Shown here: one piece after another, positions 26,329 through 33,970 of the stretch | How positions within the stretch are numbered: the first letter of the stretch is position 1 | Layout of the letters: the number at the start of each line of letters is the position of its first letter | DNA from: an uncultured Prevotella sp. | GTDB taxonomy: Bacteria; Bacteroidota; Bacteroidia; Bacteroidales; Bacteroidaceae | NCBI GenBank assembly: GCA_934215545.1 | Contig: CAKQAD010000004.1 | Location: 1 to 64,000 of the forward strand | DNA length: 64,000 nucleotides | Direction: 5' to 3' | Made by a program: the position numbers and the translations under genes | The notes under the pieces: generated by a model | The model's database searches: none | Told to the model about the DNA's origin: nothing | Seen by the model: the letters and a program-made list of their open reading frames with translations, nothing else

Positions 26329-27102
26329 ATGATGCAAGCAATGATTTTCGCGGCAGGACTTGGCACACGCCTAAAACCGCTCACCAACACCATGCCAAAG
26401 GCGTTGGTAAGGGTAGGTGGTGAGCCGCTTTTAAAGCGCGTAATCAGCAATCTTGCCACAGCCGGCGTTGATCGCATTGTTATCAACGTGCACCACTTTG
26501 CCCAGCAAATCATAGACTATATAGCCCAGAACAACAGTTTTGGGCTCGACATTCGTATCTCTGACGAAACCGAGGCTTTGCTCGAGACGGGTGGAGGCAT
26601 AAAGAAGGCCGCTCCGCTTTTCAGCAGCGATGCCCCAATCCTGATACACAATGTCGACATACTGAGCAATGTCGACCTGCGCGAGTTCTACAATGCTGCG
26701 CTTAGCCCCAAGGGCGCGGCTCTTCCCGATGCTGTGCTGCTTGTGAGCCATCGCACCACCAAGCGCTATCTGCTCTTCGACGACAACATGCGGCTGGTAG
26801 GGTGGACCAACATCGAAACGGGCGAGGTGAAGAGTCCGTATCCAGGCATCAATCCCCACGACTATAATATGTATGCCTTTGCTGGCATTCATGTGTTGTC
26901 GCCCCGACTGGTTGCCGCAATGAGCGACATGCCCGATAGGTTTGGCATTATCGACTTCTATCTGCAGAAGTGTGCCACACATCATATTATGGGTTATGCC
27001 AAATCCGATTTGAAGCTCATGGACATAGGCAAGGCCGACACCCTGGCACATGCTGAAGAGTTTCTGCAACACTTGCAGTGTGAAGCGCCAGCAACACGTT
27101 AA
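26329..27102 (+). CDS. Nucleotidyltransferase, MurU-like (sugar-1-phosphate uridylyltransferase)
   Basis: 257-aa enzyme of the NTP-transferase family. The N-terminal signature AMIFAAGLGTRLKPLTNTMPKA is split here as GLGTRLKPLT (nucleotide binding) and MPKAL. A later IHNVDILSN holds the metal-binding Asp, and ETGGGIKKAAPLF is characteristic of MurU and of mannose-1-phosphate guanylyltransferase-like proteins. MurU makes UDP-MurNAc from MurNAc-1-P in the AmgK-MurU recycling route. The start is one of two adjacent ATGs (26329 or 26332); upstream in-frame codons lie in the promoter. Pairing with the kinase-RapZ gene upstream supports a salvage role but the substrate is inferred. Confidence 0.8.
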   Translation: MMQAMIFAAGLGTRLKPLTNTMPKALVRVGGEPLLKRVISNLATAGVDRIVINVHHFAQQIIDYIAQNNSFGLDIRISDETEALLETGGGIKKAAPLFSSDAPILIHNVDILSNVDLREFYNAALSPKGAALPDAVLLVSHRTTKRYLLFDDNMRLVGWTNIETGEVKSPYPGINPHDYNMYAFAGIHVLSPRLVAAMSDMPDRFGIIDFYLQKCATHHIMGYAKSDLKLMDIGKADTLAHAEEFLQHLQCEAPATR

Positions 27103-27218
27103 TAAAGTAACAGATAAGGCAGGCTACGAAGCAGATAAGTCTGACCGTAGAAACAAATAAGGCAGGCTAAAGCAAACAACAAAACAACAAAACAACAAAC
27201 ATACAAAATATTCAAGTA

Positions 27219-28829
27219 ATGCAACAGAAGATTATAATTCTTGATTTCGGTTCGCAGACCACACAGCTCATCGGACGTCGTGTGCGCGAGCTCGACACCT
27301 TCTGCGAGATTATGCCCTACAACAAGTTCCCTAAGGACGACCCATCTGTTATTGGTGTCATTCTGAGCGGAAGCCCCTATTCGGTTCACGACAAGGAGGC
27401 TTTCAAGGTGGATTTGAGTCAGTTTGTAGGTCGCATCCCAGTGCTTGGCATCTGCTATGGTGCACAGTTTATAAGCTATGCCGGTGGTGGCAAGGTAGAG
27501 GCAGCCGACTCTCGTGAGTATGGACGTGCCAACCTGGAGCATTTCGATGCCGAGAATCCATTGTTCAAGGGATTTACCGACCACTCGCAGGTGTGGATGA
27601 GCCATGGCGACACCATCACTGCCATCCCCGAGGGATATGAGTGCATAGCATCTACTGCCAATGTGAAGTATGCTGCCTATGCATCAACCACACAGCCTGT
27701 ATGGGCGGTGCAGTTCCATCCAGAGGTGTTCCACTCATTGCAGGGCACACAGCTGTTGAAGAACTTTGTGGTAGACATCTGTGGAAGCCGTCAGGACTGG
27801 AGTGCTGACTCTTTTGTTGAAACCACAGTGGCAGAACTTAAGGCACAGCTGGGCGACGACCGTGTAATCCTCGGTTTGTCGGGAGGTGTTGACTCAAGTG
27901 TGGCTGCGGTGTTGCTCAACAAAGCCATTGGCAGCAACCTCACATGTATCTTCGTTGACCATGGCATGCTGCGTAAGAACGAGTTTCACGATGTGATGGA
28001 AGACTACAAGTGTCTTGGCCTTAACGTGATTGGTGTTGATGCCAGCGCTAAGTTCTTCGCTGACTTGGCAGGAGTTACCGACCCTGAGCAGAAGCGTAAG
28101 ATTATCGGTCGCGACTTTGTTGAGGTGTTCAATGCCGAGGCAAAGAAGCAGACTGGTGCCAAGTGGCTTGCACAAGGCACCATCTATCCCGACCGTATTG
28201 AGTCGCTCAACATAACCGGAAAGGTGATAAAGAGCCACCACAATGTGGGTGGTCTGCCTAAGGAGATGAACCTTAAGCTTTGCGAGCCCTTGAAGTGGCT
28301 CTTCAAAGACGAGGTGCGCCGTGTGGGTCGCTCTATGGGTATGCCAGAGCATCTCATCACCCGTCATCCGTTCCCTGGTCCAGGACTTGCAGTGCGCATT
28401 CTTGGCGACATTACCCCTGAGAAGGTGCGCATTCTTCAGGATGCCGACGACATCTTCATCCGTGGTCTCCGCAGCTACAAGACACGTCTCTCTGGCGAGG
28501 ATGCACGCCGTGTGCTCGCTGCCGGTGTTCCTGCCGACATGCAGAATGGCGAGATAGAAGTGTCGCTCTACGACCAGATATGGCAAGCCGGAACAGTGCT
28601 GCTCTCTACCGTGCGTTCAGTGGGCGTTATGGGCGATGAGCGCACCTACGAGCATCCGGTGGCTCTGCGTGCAGTAACATCAACCGATGCCATGACTGCC
28701 GACTGGGCACATCTGCCTTACGACTTCATGGCAAAAGTGTCTAACGAGATTATTAATAAGGTGCGTGGTGTTAACCGCGTATGCTACGACATTTCGTCAA
28801 AGCCACCTTCGACAATTGAGTGGGAGTAG
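27219..28829 (+). CDS. guaA: GMP synthase (glutamine-hydrolysing)
   Basis: Amidates XMP to GMP with ATP and glutamine in purine synthesis. The N-terminal class I glutamine amidotransferase domain has the nucleophile in LGICYGAQ (near residue 83) and the His/Glu pair in QFHPEV. The ATP-pyrophosphatase domain has the P-loop [16 protein letters not shown], then [12 protein letters not shown]. The dimerisation domain ends in [15 protein letters not shown]. At 536 aa it is slightly longer than the E. coli enzyme. The preceding 116 bp hold two copies of ATAAGGCAGGCTA and no clear promoter, so read-through from the MurU-like gene is possible. Confidence 0.97.
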   Translation: MQQKIIILDFGSQTTQLIGRRVRELDTFCEIMPYNKFPKDDPSVIGVILSGSPYSVHDKEAFKVDLSQFVGRIPVLGICYGAQFISYAGGGKVEAADSREYGRANLEHFDAENPLFKGFTDHSQVWMSHGDTITAIPEGYECIASTANVKYAAYASTTQPVWAVQFHPEVFHSLQGTQLLKNFVVDICGSRQDWSADSFVETTVAELKAQLGDDRVILGLSGGVDSSVAAVLLNKAIGSNLTCIFVDHGMLRKNEFHDVMEDYKCLGLNVIGVDASAKFFADLAGVTDPEQKRKIIGRDFVEVFNAEAKKQTGAKWLAQGTIYPDRIESLNITGKVIKSHHNVGGLPKEMNLKLCEPLKWLFKDEVRRVGRSMGMPEHLITRHPFPGPGLAVRILGDITPEKVRILQDADDIFIRGLRSYKTRLSGEDARRVLAAGVPADMQNGEIEVSLYDQIWQAGTVLLSTVRSVGVMGDERTYEHPVALRAVTSTDAMTADWAHLPYDFMAKVSNEIINKVRGVNRVCYDISSKPPSTIEWE

Positions 28830-28870
28830 CAGAAGTTGCCATTGGCAATTTCTTGATGATATAAAATAAA

Positions 28871-28931
28871 GGCAGTCCCTCAGCAAACGCTTAATCATGG
28901 CGTTTTGTTGAGGGACTGTCTTTTTTTTTAT
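28871..28931. terminator. Strong bidirectional terminator
   Basis: A stem of about 18 bp with one small defect (CAGTCCCTCA...GCAAACGC paired with GCGTTTTGTTGAGGGACTG), followed by a run of about ten T on the plus strand and preceded by an A-rich stretch. It lies between convergent guaA and the response-regulator gene. Confidence 0.9.
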
Positions 28932-29038
28932 TGTTTATAAAGTTATTGTTTTATCCAAAATCGGTCATTAGATTTCAATTCTTGTTAGTGTTTGTTTCGA
29001 GCATTTGGGTTTATCAGTGGTTATCATCGCTCCAATCA

Positions 29039-30358
29039 CTATATTCCCAATTTCTCTATTTTATTATATATAGTTTTTCGGTCTATGCCCAGCAGTCGTG
29101 CAGCCTTGGCTTTGTTGCCATTGGTCTGTTGCAGTGCGGCAATTATGCGCGAGCGCTCGCTGTCGTCGTCGTGGAGTGGGGCTATTGTATCGGTGCGTAT
29201 CTGCCCCATGGCTTGCGACAGTTCGGCAGTGGTGATTTGCTTGCCACGTGTTAGCAGCACGGCACGCTTCACCACATTGTTCAGTTCGCGCAGGTTGCCA
29301 GGCCACGAGTGTGCTGCCAGCATCTCGGCGGCGCCGGAGTTGAATCCCTCCACAGAGCGTCCGAGTTCTTCGTTGGCATGCTTCACAAATAGGTCGGCAA
29401 ACAGGAACAGGTCGCTGCCACGCTCTTGCAGCTTAGGCATGTAAATGGTAAATTCGTTGATGCGGTGATACAGGTCTTCTCTAAACCGTCCTTCGCTCAC
29501 CGCCTCGCTAAGGTTTTCGTTGGTGGCACACACCAGGCGTATGTCGATAGATATTTCCTCGGCACCCCCCACAGGGCGTATGCGTCGTTCCTGCAAGGCA
29601 CGCAGCAGTTGCACCTGCACATCATAGCTCAGGTTGCCCACCTCGTCGAGAAACAGTGTGCCACCATTTGCAATCTCGAAAGCCCCTTGCTTGTCGGTGT
29701 CGGCGCCGGTGAACGCCCCCTTCTTATGTCCGAAGAACTCCGATGCCGCTACATCGCGTGGTATGGCACCGCAGTCGAGAGCAAAGAAAGGTCGGTCGTG
29801 TCGCGGGCTAAGGTCGTGTATGCGTCGAGCCACATACTCCTTGCCAGTGCCCGAAGCACCCAGTATGAGCACCGACATTGGCGTTGGCGCCACCAGTTCC
29901 ACATAGCTATAAAGCTGTTTTGAAGCCTCGCTCTTGCCCTCGATATGGCGTGGTGTGGTTTGTGTGTCGGTATGCACCTCGGCAGCCAGCTGTGTCCCCT
30001 GCTCTATGGCATCTTTTATCTTCTGTAGCAGAATGTCGGGTTGCACCGGTTTGGCTATATAGTCGGCAGCCCCCGACTTCATGGCAAGCACCGCATTCTG
30101 CACTTCGGCATAGTTGGTCATTACGATGAAGGGCACGTTCATGTGGTGTTCGTGCATCCATGCCAGCAGTCGCAAGCCATCGTGGTCGGGCAGTCGCAAG
30201 TCCGACAGCACCAGGCAGATGTCTTTGCTGTCGATAAGCACCTTCACTGCGGCGCCCACCGATGAAGCCTTGTCTACCTCAAACCCCTTTCTTCGCAACC
30301 ATGTCTGTAGCATGGTAGAGAAAGCAATGTCGTCTTCTACAATCAGTATGTGTTGCAT
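29039..30358 (-). CDS. Sigma-54-dependent response regulator, NtrC family
   Basis: Transcription activator of 439 aa. A receiver domain (residues 1-120) has acidic VEDD and the phospho-acceptor Asp53 in VLSDLRLPD. The AAA+ domain has Walker A GASGTGKE (167-174) and the sigma-54-contacting loop GAFTGA (214-219), followed by GGTLFLDEVGNL (Walker B). A Fis-type helix-turn-helix ends the protein (NGNKAKAARLLGIDRKTIYN). All parts needed for sigma-54 activation are intact. It starts 17 bp after the hybrid kinase, its likely partner. Sigma-54-like promoter sequences lie upstream of the operon and of the neighbouring small secreted protein, which are the natural candidate targets. Confidence 0.95.
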   Translation of the reverse strand: MQHILIVEDDIAFSTMLQTWLRRKGFEVDKASSVGAAVKVLIDSKDICLVLSDLRLPDHDGLRLLAWMHEHHMNVPFIVMTNYAEVQNAVLAMKSGAADYIAKPVQPDILLQKIKDAIEQGTQLAAEVHTDTQTTPRHIEGKSEASKQLYSYVELVAPTPMSVLILGASGTGKEYVARRIHDLSPRHDRPFFALDCGAIPRDVAASEFFGHKKGAFTGADTDKQGAFEIANGGTLFLDEVGNLSYDVQVQLLRALQERRIRPVGGAEEISIDIRLVCATNENLSEAVSEGRFREDLYHRINEFTIYMPKLQERGSDLFLFADLFVKHANEELGRSVEGFNSGAAEMLAAHSWPGNLRELNNVVKRAVLLTRGKQITTAELSQAMGQIRTDTIAPLHDDDSERSRIIAALQQTNGNKAKAARLLGIDRKTIYNKIEKLGI

Positions 30359-30375
30359 GTTGTGATGATGATATT

Positions 30376-32835
30376 CTAAAGCGTCGATAATCTTATCTGT
30401 TTCAGTTGTTCTGTTAATCTCTCTGTGAGCACCGCCCGTTGTTGTGGAGCAGTGTTGTCGATATGCTCTGGCGTAAGTGGTTTAAGCCATTCGTTGCCAC
30501 CCGGCCTGAGCATCTCGAGCAGCGGCATAGCCTTATGCGCTGCTTTGGCAATGCTCTGTGCATCGGTAGCATCGCCGAGCAGACAGAGATATTCGTCAAT
30601 CGACTTGCGGATGTCGTCGACGATCTGCTGCTCAGCCTCGGGGCATCCATCGGTGAATGGTAGCAATGCCGAGCGCAGGTTGCAGGCTGCCTCGGAATGT
30701 GAGCTATTATTGCTCTTCACCCTCACCATCACCCCCGTAAGTTGGCAAATGGTGGCAGCCAGCGTTTGCACGTTGAAAGGCTTAAACAGGCAAGCGTCGA
30801 ACCCACTGCTGCGCAGCTGTGGCATTATGCTCTGCTCATGGGCAGTCATTGCCACGAATTTTGTGCTTTGTGGCATGCCTTGTGGATTGCTGCGTATGCG
30901 CTTCATTATCTCGGTGCCGTTCATCTCGGGCATTTCGATGTCGGTGAAGACAATATTCGGTGTCTTGCTGATGGCAATGCTTATAGCCTCGTTGGCATGC
31001 GCCAGGGTGCAAATGTTGAAGTTGGCACCCTCAATGTGTCCCAGCATCTCTGTAAGCAACTGCTGTTGCAGATGGTCGTCGTCGACGATGAGCACAGCCA
31101 GCGATTGTGGTGCCTCCGTGCTTTGTGCTGTTGCCCCCTTGTCAGCTTGTTTTGTGCAAGCGTCGCCAGCAGCCACCCTCACCGGTATGCTCACGTTGAA
31201 GGTTGTGCCATGCTGTTTTTGCGATGTGGCGCTGATTGTTCCGCCGAGCAGCGTTGTTATCTCGCGTGTTATGGTGAGTCCGAGCCCCACGCCCTCCCTG
31301 CCTTGCGCTCCAGGCAATCGTGTGAAAGCATTGAACACCCGTTGCAGTTCGTCGGCAGTCATTCCGCATCCCGTATCAGCCACGCTGATGCAGATATTGC
31401 CTTTGCTTATTCCAATGGCAAGCCTCACCTCGCCCTTGTCGGTATATTTTATGGCGTTGCTCAGCAAGTTGTTCACTATCTGCTTTATTCGGAAGGCATC
31501 CGAGCGGCATATAGTATGCTCTGCCACCCTGATGTCGGCTGTCAGTTTCAGCTGCTTTGCCATGGCAAGCGGTAGCATCTGTTCCACACACTCCCTTGCC
31601 AGCGTAGCTGGTGCGAAGCTCACCTCATGACATTCGGCTTTGCCACTTTCCAACTGATGATAGTCGAGCAGTGCCGACACAAGTTGTAGCAGATGCTTTG
31701 CCGAGCCTCCGATGCTCTGCAGATAGCCCTTGCCTTTAGGGCTGTCAACATAATCGTCGAGCAGGTCGATAAATCCGGCTATCGATGCTGCCGGTGCTTT
31801 AATGTCGTGTGTTATTGTGAGCAACAATCTTTCGCGTTGCTCCATGATACGTTCTGTCTCGGCCTTCGCCTCTATGATGCGTTGGCGATCGCGTCGCTCG
31901 CGTCGTATGTCGCGCAATATGTAAGCCACCAGAATTGCCGCCGATAGTATGGCGAGCAGTCCGAGCACACCAATTCTCACTATCATGTCCCATCGTGAGC
32001 TGATGGCTGTGCCTATGGCATTCTGCAGTGCCGTATGCTCGTCGGCTTGAATGTCTTCGAGCAGTTGCCATGCCTGCCTTGTTAGCTGCAGGCTCACCAT
32101 CTGCAGTTGGTTGTTGCGGCTGTTGATTATGCTTTGCTGCCGGTTGCTTGCCTTCCGTTGCTCCTGATGGATTTCGGTGAGTGCATTAGCCACCGAGTCG
32201 GCAATATTCAGCCTATGGTTGATGGTGTCGGTCGAAGGCAGCTGTGTGATGCGAGTGGTGCTCAGCGTGTCAGTGTACTGTCGTCGGAAGGCGTCGCCCA
32301 ATCGTCGGAAGAATCCCCGTCGGCTCTTCACCACCTCATACACCGTTTCGTGCTGTTCGTGCATCTCTTTAGTTTGCGGATGAATCACTATCGAGTCGCG
32401 TCCGCTGTGCAGAGCCTTCACCTTATTATTATAGTATATGTCGTGACTATCCTTGTCGAGTTCGCGCATCACGAGCAGCGTGTTTGTGCGTTTTGCTTCC
32501 AGCAGCACCACGAGCGAGTCGAGTCGTTGCTGCTTGCTGCTGTCGGCAATCATTGGGCGTAGCTGCATTGCGCAGGTTGCCGAGTTTTTCAGGGAATGTT
32601 CGAAATGCCCCCATTCGTCGATGTCGCCCAATAGCACGGCGCGCTCGGCATTGGCAGTCTCAAGCATGGAATACATCAGCGAGTCGACAATGTTGCGGCG
32701 TTGCAACAGCCTCTCCGATGCGTGGTTGACGGCAATCAAGGAGCGTGTGTTGTCGTAGACCATCCATGTGGTCGACAGCAGCACGATGGCAAGAAGAGCG
32801 TAGCCTACAAGTATTTTTATTCTGGTGTTGAACAT
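30376..32835 (-). CDS. Hybrid sensor histidine kinase with receiver and Hpt-like domain
   Basis: 819-aa membrane sensor. Membrane helix 1 is at about residues 8-26 and helix 2 at about 286-306, enclosing a 260-residue helical extracytoplasmic sensor region. The HisKA H-box is THDIKAP with His343. HATPase motifs are NNLLSNAIKY (N-box), ADTGCGM and GLGLTI. A receiver domain (about 583-700) has IVDDD, FTDIEMPEMNG and a KPF lysine. The C-terminal 110 residues look like an Hpt module (AAHKAMPLLEML). So a His-Asp-His relay to the NtrC-type regulator downstream is likely. The input signal is not recognisable. Confidence 0.93.
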   Translation of the reverse strand: MFNTRIKILVGYALLAIVLLSTTWMVYDNTRSLIAVNHASERLLQRRNIVDSLMYSMLETANAERAVLLGDIDEWGHFEHSLKNSATCAMQLRPMIADSSKQQRLDSLVVLLEAKRTNTLLVMRELDKDSHDIYYNNKVKALHSGRDSIVIHPQTKEMHEQHETVYEVVKSRRGFFRRLGDAFRRQYTDTLSTTRITQLPSTDTINHRLNIADSVANALTEIHQEQRKASNRQQSIINSRNNQLQMVSLQLTRQAWQLLEDIQADEHTALQNAIGTAISSRWDMIVRIGVLGLLAILSAAILVAYILRDIRRERRDRQRIIEAKAETERIMEQRERLLLTITHDIKAPAASIAGFIDLLDDYVDSPKGKGYLQSIGGSAKHLLQLVSALLDYHQLESGKAECHEVSFAPATLARECVEQMLPLAMAKQLKLTADIRVAEHTICRSDAFRIKQIVNNLLSNAIKYTDKGEVRLAIGISKGNICISVADTGCGMTADELQRVFNAFTRLPGAQGREGVGLGLTITREITTLLGGTISATSQKQHGTTFNVSIPVRVAAGDACTKQADKGATAQSTEAPQSLAVLIVDDDHLQQQLLTEMLGHIEGANFNICTLAHANEAISIAISKTPNIVFTDIEMPEMNGTEIMKRIRSNPQGMPQSTKFVAMTAHEQSIMPQLRSSGFDACLFKPFNVQTLAATICQLTGVMVRVKSNNSSHSEAACNLRSALLPFTDGCPEAEQQIVDDIRKSIDEYLCLLGDATDAQSIAKAAHKAMPLLEMLRPGGNEWLKPLTPEHIDNTAPQQRAVLTERLTEQLKQIRLSTL

Positions 32836-33083
32836 GTTGTCGGATTGGCTTATTTACTAATACAATAACGCAGATTATGCCTTTTTATTTTAATCTTTTG
32901 CTTATGCAATGCCATCAGAAGCCATTTAATGATTTGTTTTCGGTCTGTGTAGCCCAGTTTTTCGTGCCATGTAATCTGGTTTTTCGGGCTTTGTAATAGC
33001 GTTATTCGTGCCATGTAATGTAGGGTAGGGAAGTGCTTTGGCTTTTTAGGAGGCATAAGTATGCAGGCATGTGAAACCATATA
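32836..33083. other. Intergenic region upstream of the kinase operon
   Basis: No gene seen. It contains two direct copies of TTCGTGCCATGTAAT (32961-32975 and 33005-33019, reading ATTACATGGCACGAA on the minus strand), one of which forms a sigma-54-type promoter. Confidence 0.6.
32999..33013 (-). promoter_or_regulatory. Sigma-54-type promoter of the hybrid kinase/NtrC operon
   Basis: Minus strand TGGCACGAATAACGC: a perfect -24 half (TGGCACG), N4, then a -12 half keeping the invariant GC but with AC for TT. GG and GC are 10 nt apart, as sigma-54 requires. A second TGGCACG copy at 32957-32971 lacks the GC. Leader would be about 150 nt. Confidence 0.55.
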
Positions 33084-33126
33084 AAAACAGCCTGCACCCT
33101 CTTGCTCTCGCAAGACGATGCAGGCC
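33084..33126 (-). terminator. Terminator of the small secreted protein gene
   Basis: Minus-strand two-part stem: GCCTGCA/TGCAGGC outside and TCTTGC/GCAAGA inside with a 4-nt loop, followed by a T5 run. It separates the small gene from the kinase operon. Confidence 0.8.
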
Positions 33127-33233
33127 ACAGTGCTTATAGATATTAGCAATTATGTTTGAAAATCTTATCTTTTTTAATCGATTAGTCAGTTAGGCAATTG
33201 ATGTTCATTGAGTCGTTCTGACACAGTTTACCG

Positions 33234-33581
33234 TTATGCTACGTTTGGGGCGGCAGTAGCAGTAGTGTCGGTGTCGGTAGAGTCGTTGCCGAGAGCGCAG
33301 TTGAACATCATTGCAGTGTCGTTGTTGTCGGTAGAGTCGTTGCCAAGTGCGCAGTTGAACATCATTGCTGTTTCGTTGGCATCGGTAGAGTCGCTGAGAG
33401 TAGTGTCTACCGGTGTTTCGATGAGAGCCTCTGCCAGTTCGCCTGCCTGAACGGCTGTGTCTACTGTTGTGGTGTCGTCGGCGCCAGCAAATCCTACTGC
33501 TGTCTGGTTGCCGTTAGCGAATACATTACCCATTGATACCATTACGAAAGCTGCGAAAGCTGCAAAAAATAACTTTTTCAT
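33234..33581 (-). CDS. Small acidic secreted protein with Cys-containing repeats
   Basis: 115-aa protein with a clear signal peptide (MKKLFFAAFAAFVMVSMGNVFA). The mature part is very rich in Asp, Thr and Ser. Two near-identical 18-aa repeats (each with TAMMFNCALGNDSTD) carry one cysteine each and are encoded by two 54-bp DNA repeats (33273-33326 and 33327-33380); a third degenerate unit ends the protein. No family recognised. It is preceded by a strong sigma-54-type promoter and followed by a terminator, next to a sigma-54 activator and its kinase, so it is probably their target. Its role is unknown: surface or periplasmic effector, metal binder or signal are all possible. Confidence 0.7.
   Translation of the reverse strand: MKKLFFAAFAAFVMVSMGNVFANGNQTAVGFAGADDTTTVDTAVQAGELAEALIETPVDTTLSDSTDANETAMMFNCALGNDSTDNNDTAMMFNCALGNDSTDTDTTATAAPNVA
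33273..33380. repeat. 2 x 54-bp in-frame direct repeat
   Basis: Both copies begin GTCGGTAGAGTCGTTGCC or close variants, period 54 bp, in frame within the small secreted protein gene. Confidence 0.85.
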
Positions 33582-33679
33582 ATGCTTTAAATTTTTTAGT
33601 TGTTAATATATTTTTTTCTTACTTGCTTGTTGAGCGGTGTAGGCTGATGTTTCTGTGCTTGTGCCGCTCGACTATTAAA

Positions 33680-33698
33680 ATGCAATGCCCATGCCAAA
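33680..33698 (-). promoter_or_regulatory. Sigma-54-type promoter of the small secreted protein gene
   Basis: Minus strand TTGGCATGGGCATTGCA: -24 TTGGCATG (one change from TGGCACG), N4, -12 TTGCA; GG-N10-GC spacing exact. It lies about 100 bp upstream of the ATG. No TAnnTTTG element is present between it and the gene. A damaged copy of the -24 region (TTTGGCATGGGCATAC) lies 65 bp upstream. Confidence 0.7.
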
Positions 33699-33775
33699 AA
33701 CTTCGTCTCTAAGTGTAAGTAATTGATAGTCAGAGTGTATGCCCATGCCAAAGGCAAATGGTGCCAAACTCCAAA

Positions 33776-33815
33776 GTGTGGAAAAGTGTGGAGAAGGTGT
33801 AGAAATTTTCCACAC
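33776..33815. promoter_or_regulatory. Inverted repeat, possible activator site
   Basis: GTGTGGAAAA (33776-33785) and its complement TTTTCCACAC (33806-33815), 20 nt apart, about 90-130 bp upstream of the sigma-54 promoter. The position suits an enhancer for an NtrC-type protein. Each arm also resembles a DnaA box (TTTTCCACA). Confidence 0.4.
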
Positions 33816-33861
33816 ATAGCATCCACACATAGCATCCACACATAGCATCTGCACATAGCGT
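33810..33861. repeat. 4 x 13-bp tandem repeat
   Basis: CCACACATAGCAT three times exactly, then CTGCACATAGCGT, and a partial fifth unit. It lies 115-180 bp upstream of the sigma-54 promoter of the small secreted gene, partly overlapping the inverted repeat. Confidence 0.85.
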
Positions 33862-33944
33862 CTGCACCCCCCACCAGTGTAGCCATGCAAAATGTGTAGA
33901 TGAGGATTTTCTTCATAAAAACGCTGTATGTCGGTCAATTTCGT

Positions 33945-33952
33945 TAACTTTG
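33945..33952 (+). promoter_or_regulatory. Promoter (-7) of dnaG
   Basis: TAACTTTG, perfect -7 match, 18 bp before the dnaG start codon; the -33 site is weak. The leader would be about 12 nt. Confidence 0.55.
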
Positions 33953-33970
33953 TAGTTATAATATATAAAT

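Larger units (their letters stand above)
33596..33916 (-). pseudogene. Possible remnant of a small secreted protein gene
   Basis: From ATG 33916 a signal-peptide-like start (MKKILIYTFCMATLVGGADA) runs straight into the 13-bp tandem repeats, then into sequence with no protein character, overlapping the promoter of the next gene. It may be a decayed paralogue of the small secreted gene or a chance ORF. I doubt it is functional. Confidence 0.2.

Noticed and set aside
32957-32971. Second sigma-54 promoter (TGGCACG copy)
   Set aside because: The -24 half is perfect but the -12 half reads ACTGG without the invariant GC, so it is probably an inactive duplicate.
33735-33765. Further sigma-54-like site (TTTGGCACCATTTGCC)
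   Set aside because: GG and GC are only 8 nt apart instead of 10, and the overlapping TGGCATGGGCATACA lacks the -12 GC.
33776-33861. Cluster of DnaA-box-like sequences upstream of dnaG, possible oriC
   Set aside because: TTTTCCACA occurs on both strands, but the other units differ at two positions, there is no AT-rich unwinding region with the right layout and no dnaA or strand-switch pattern nearby. An enhancer role fits the neighbours better.
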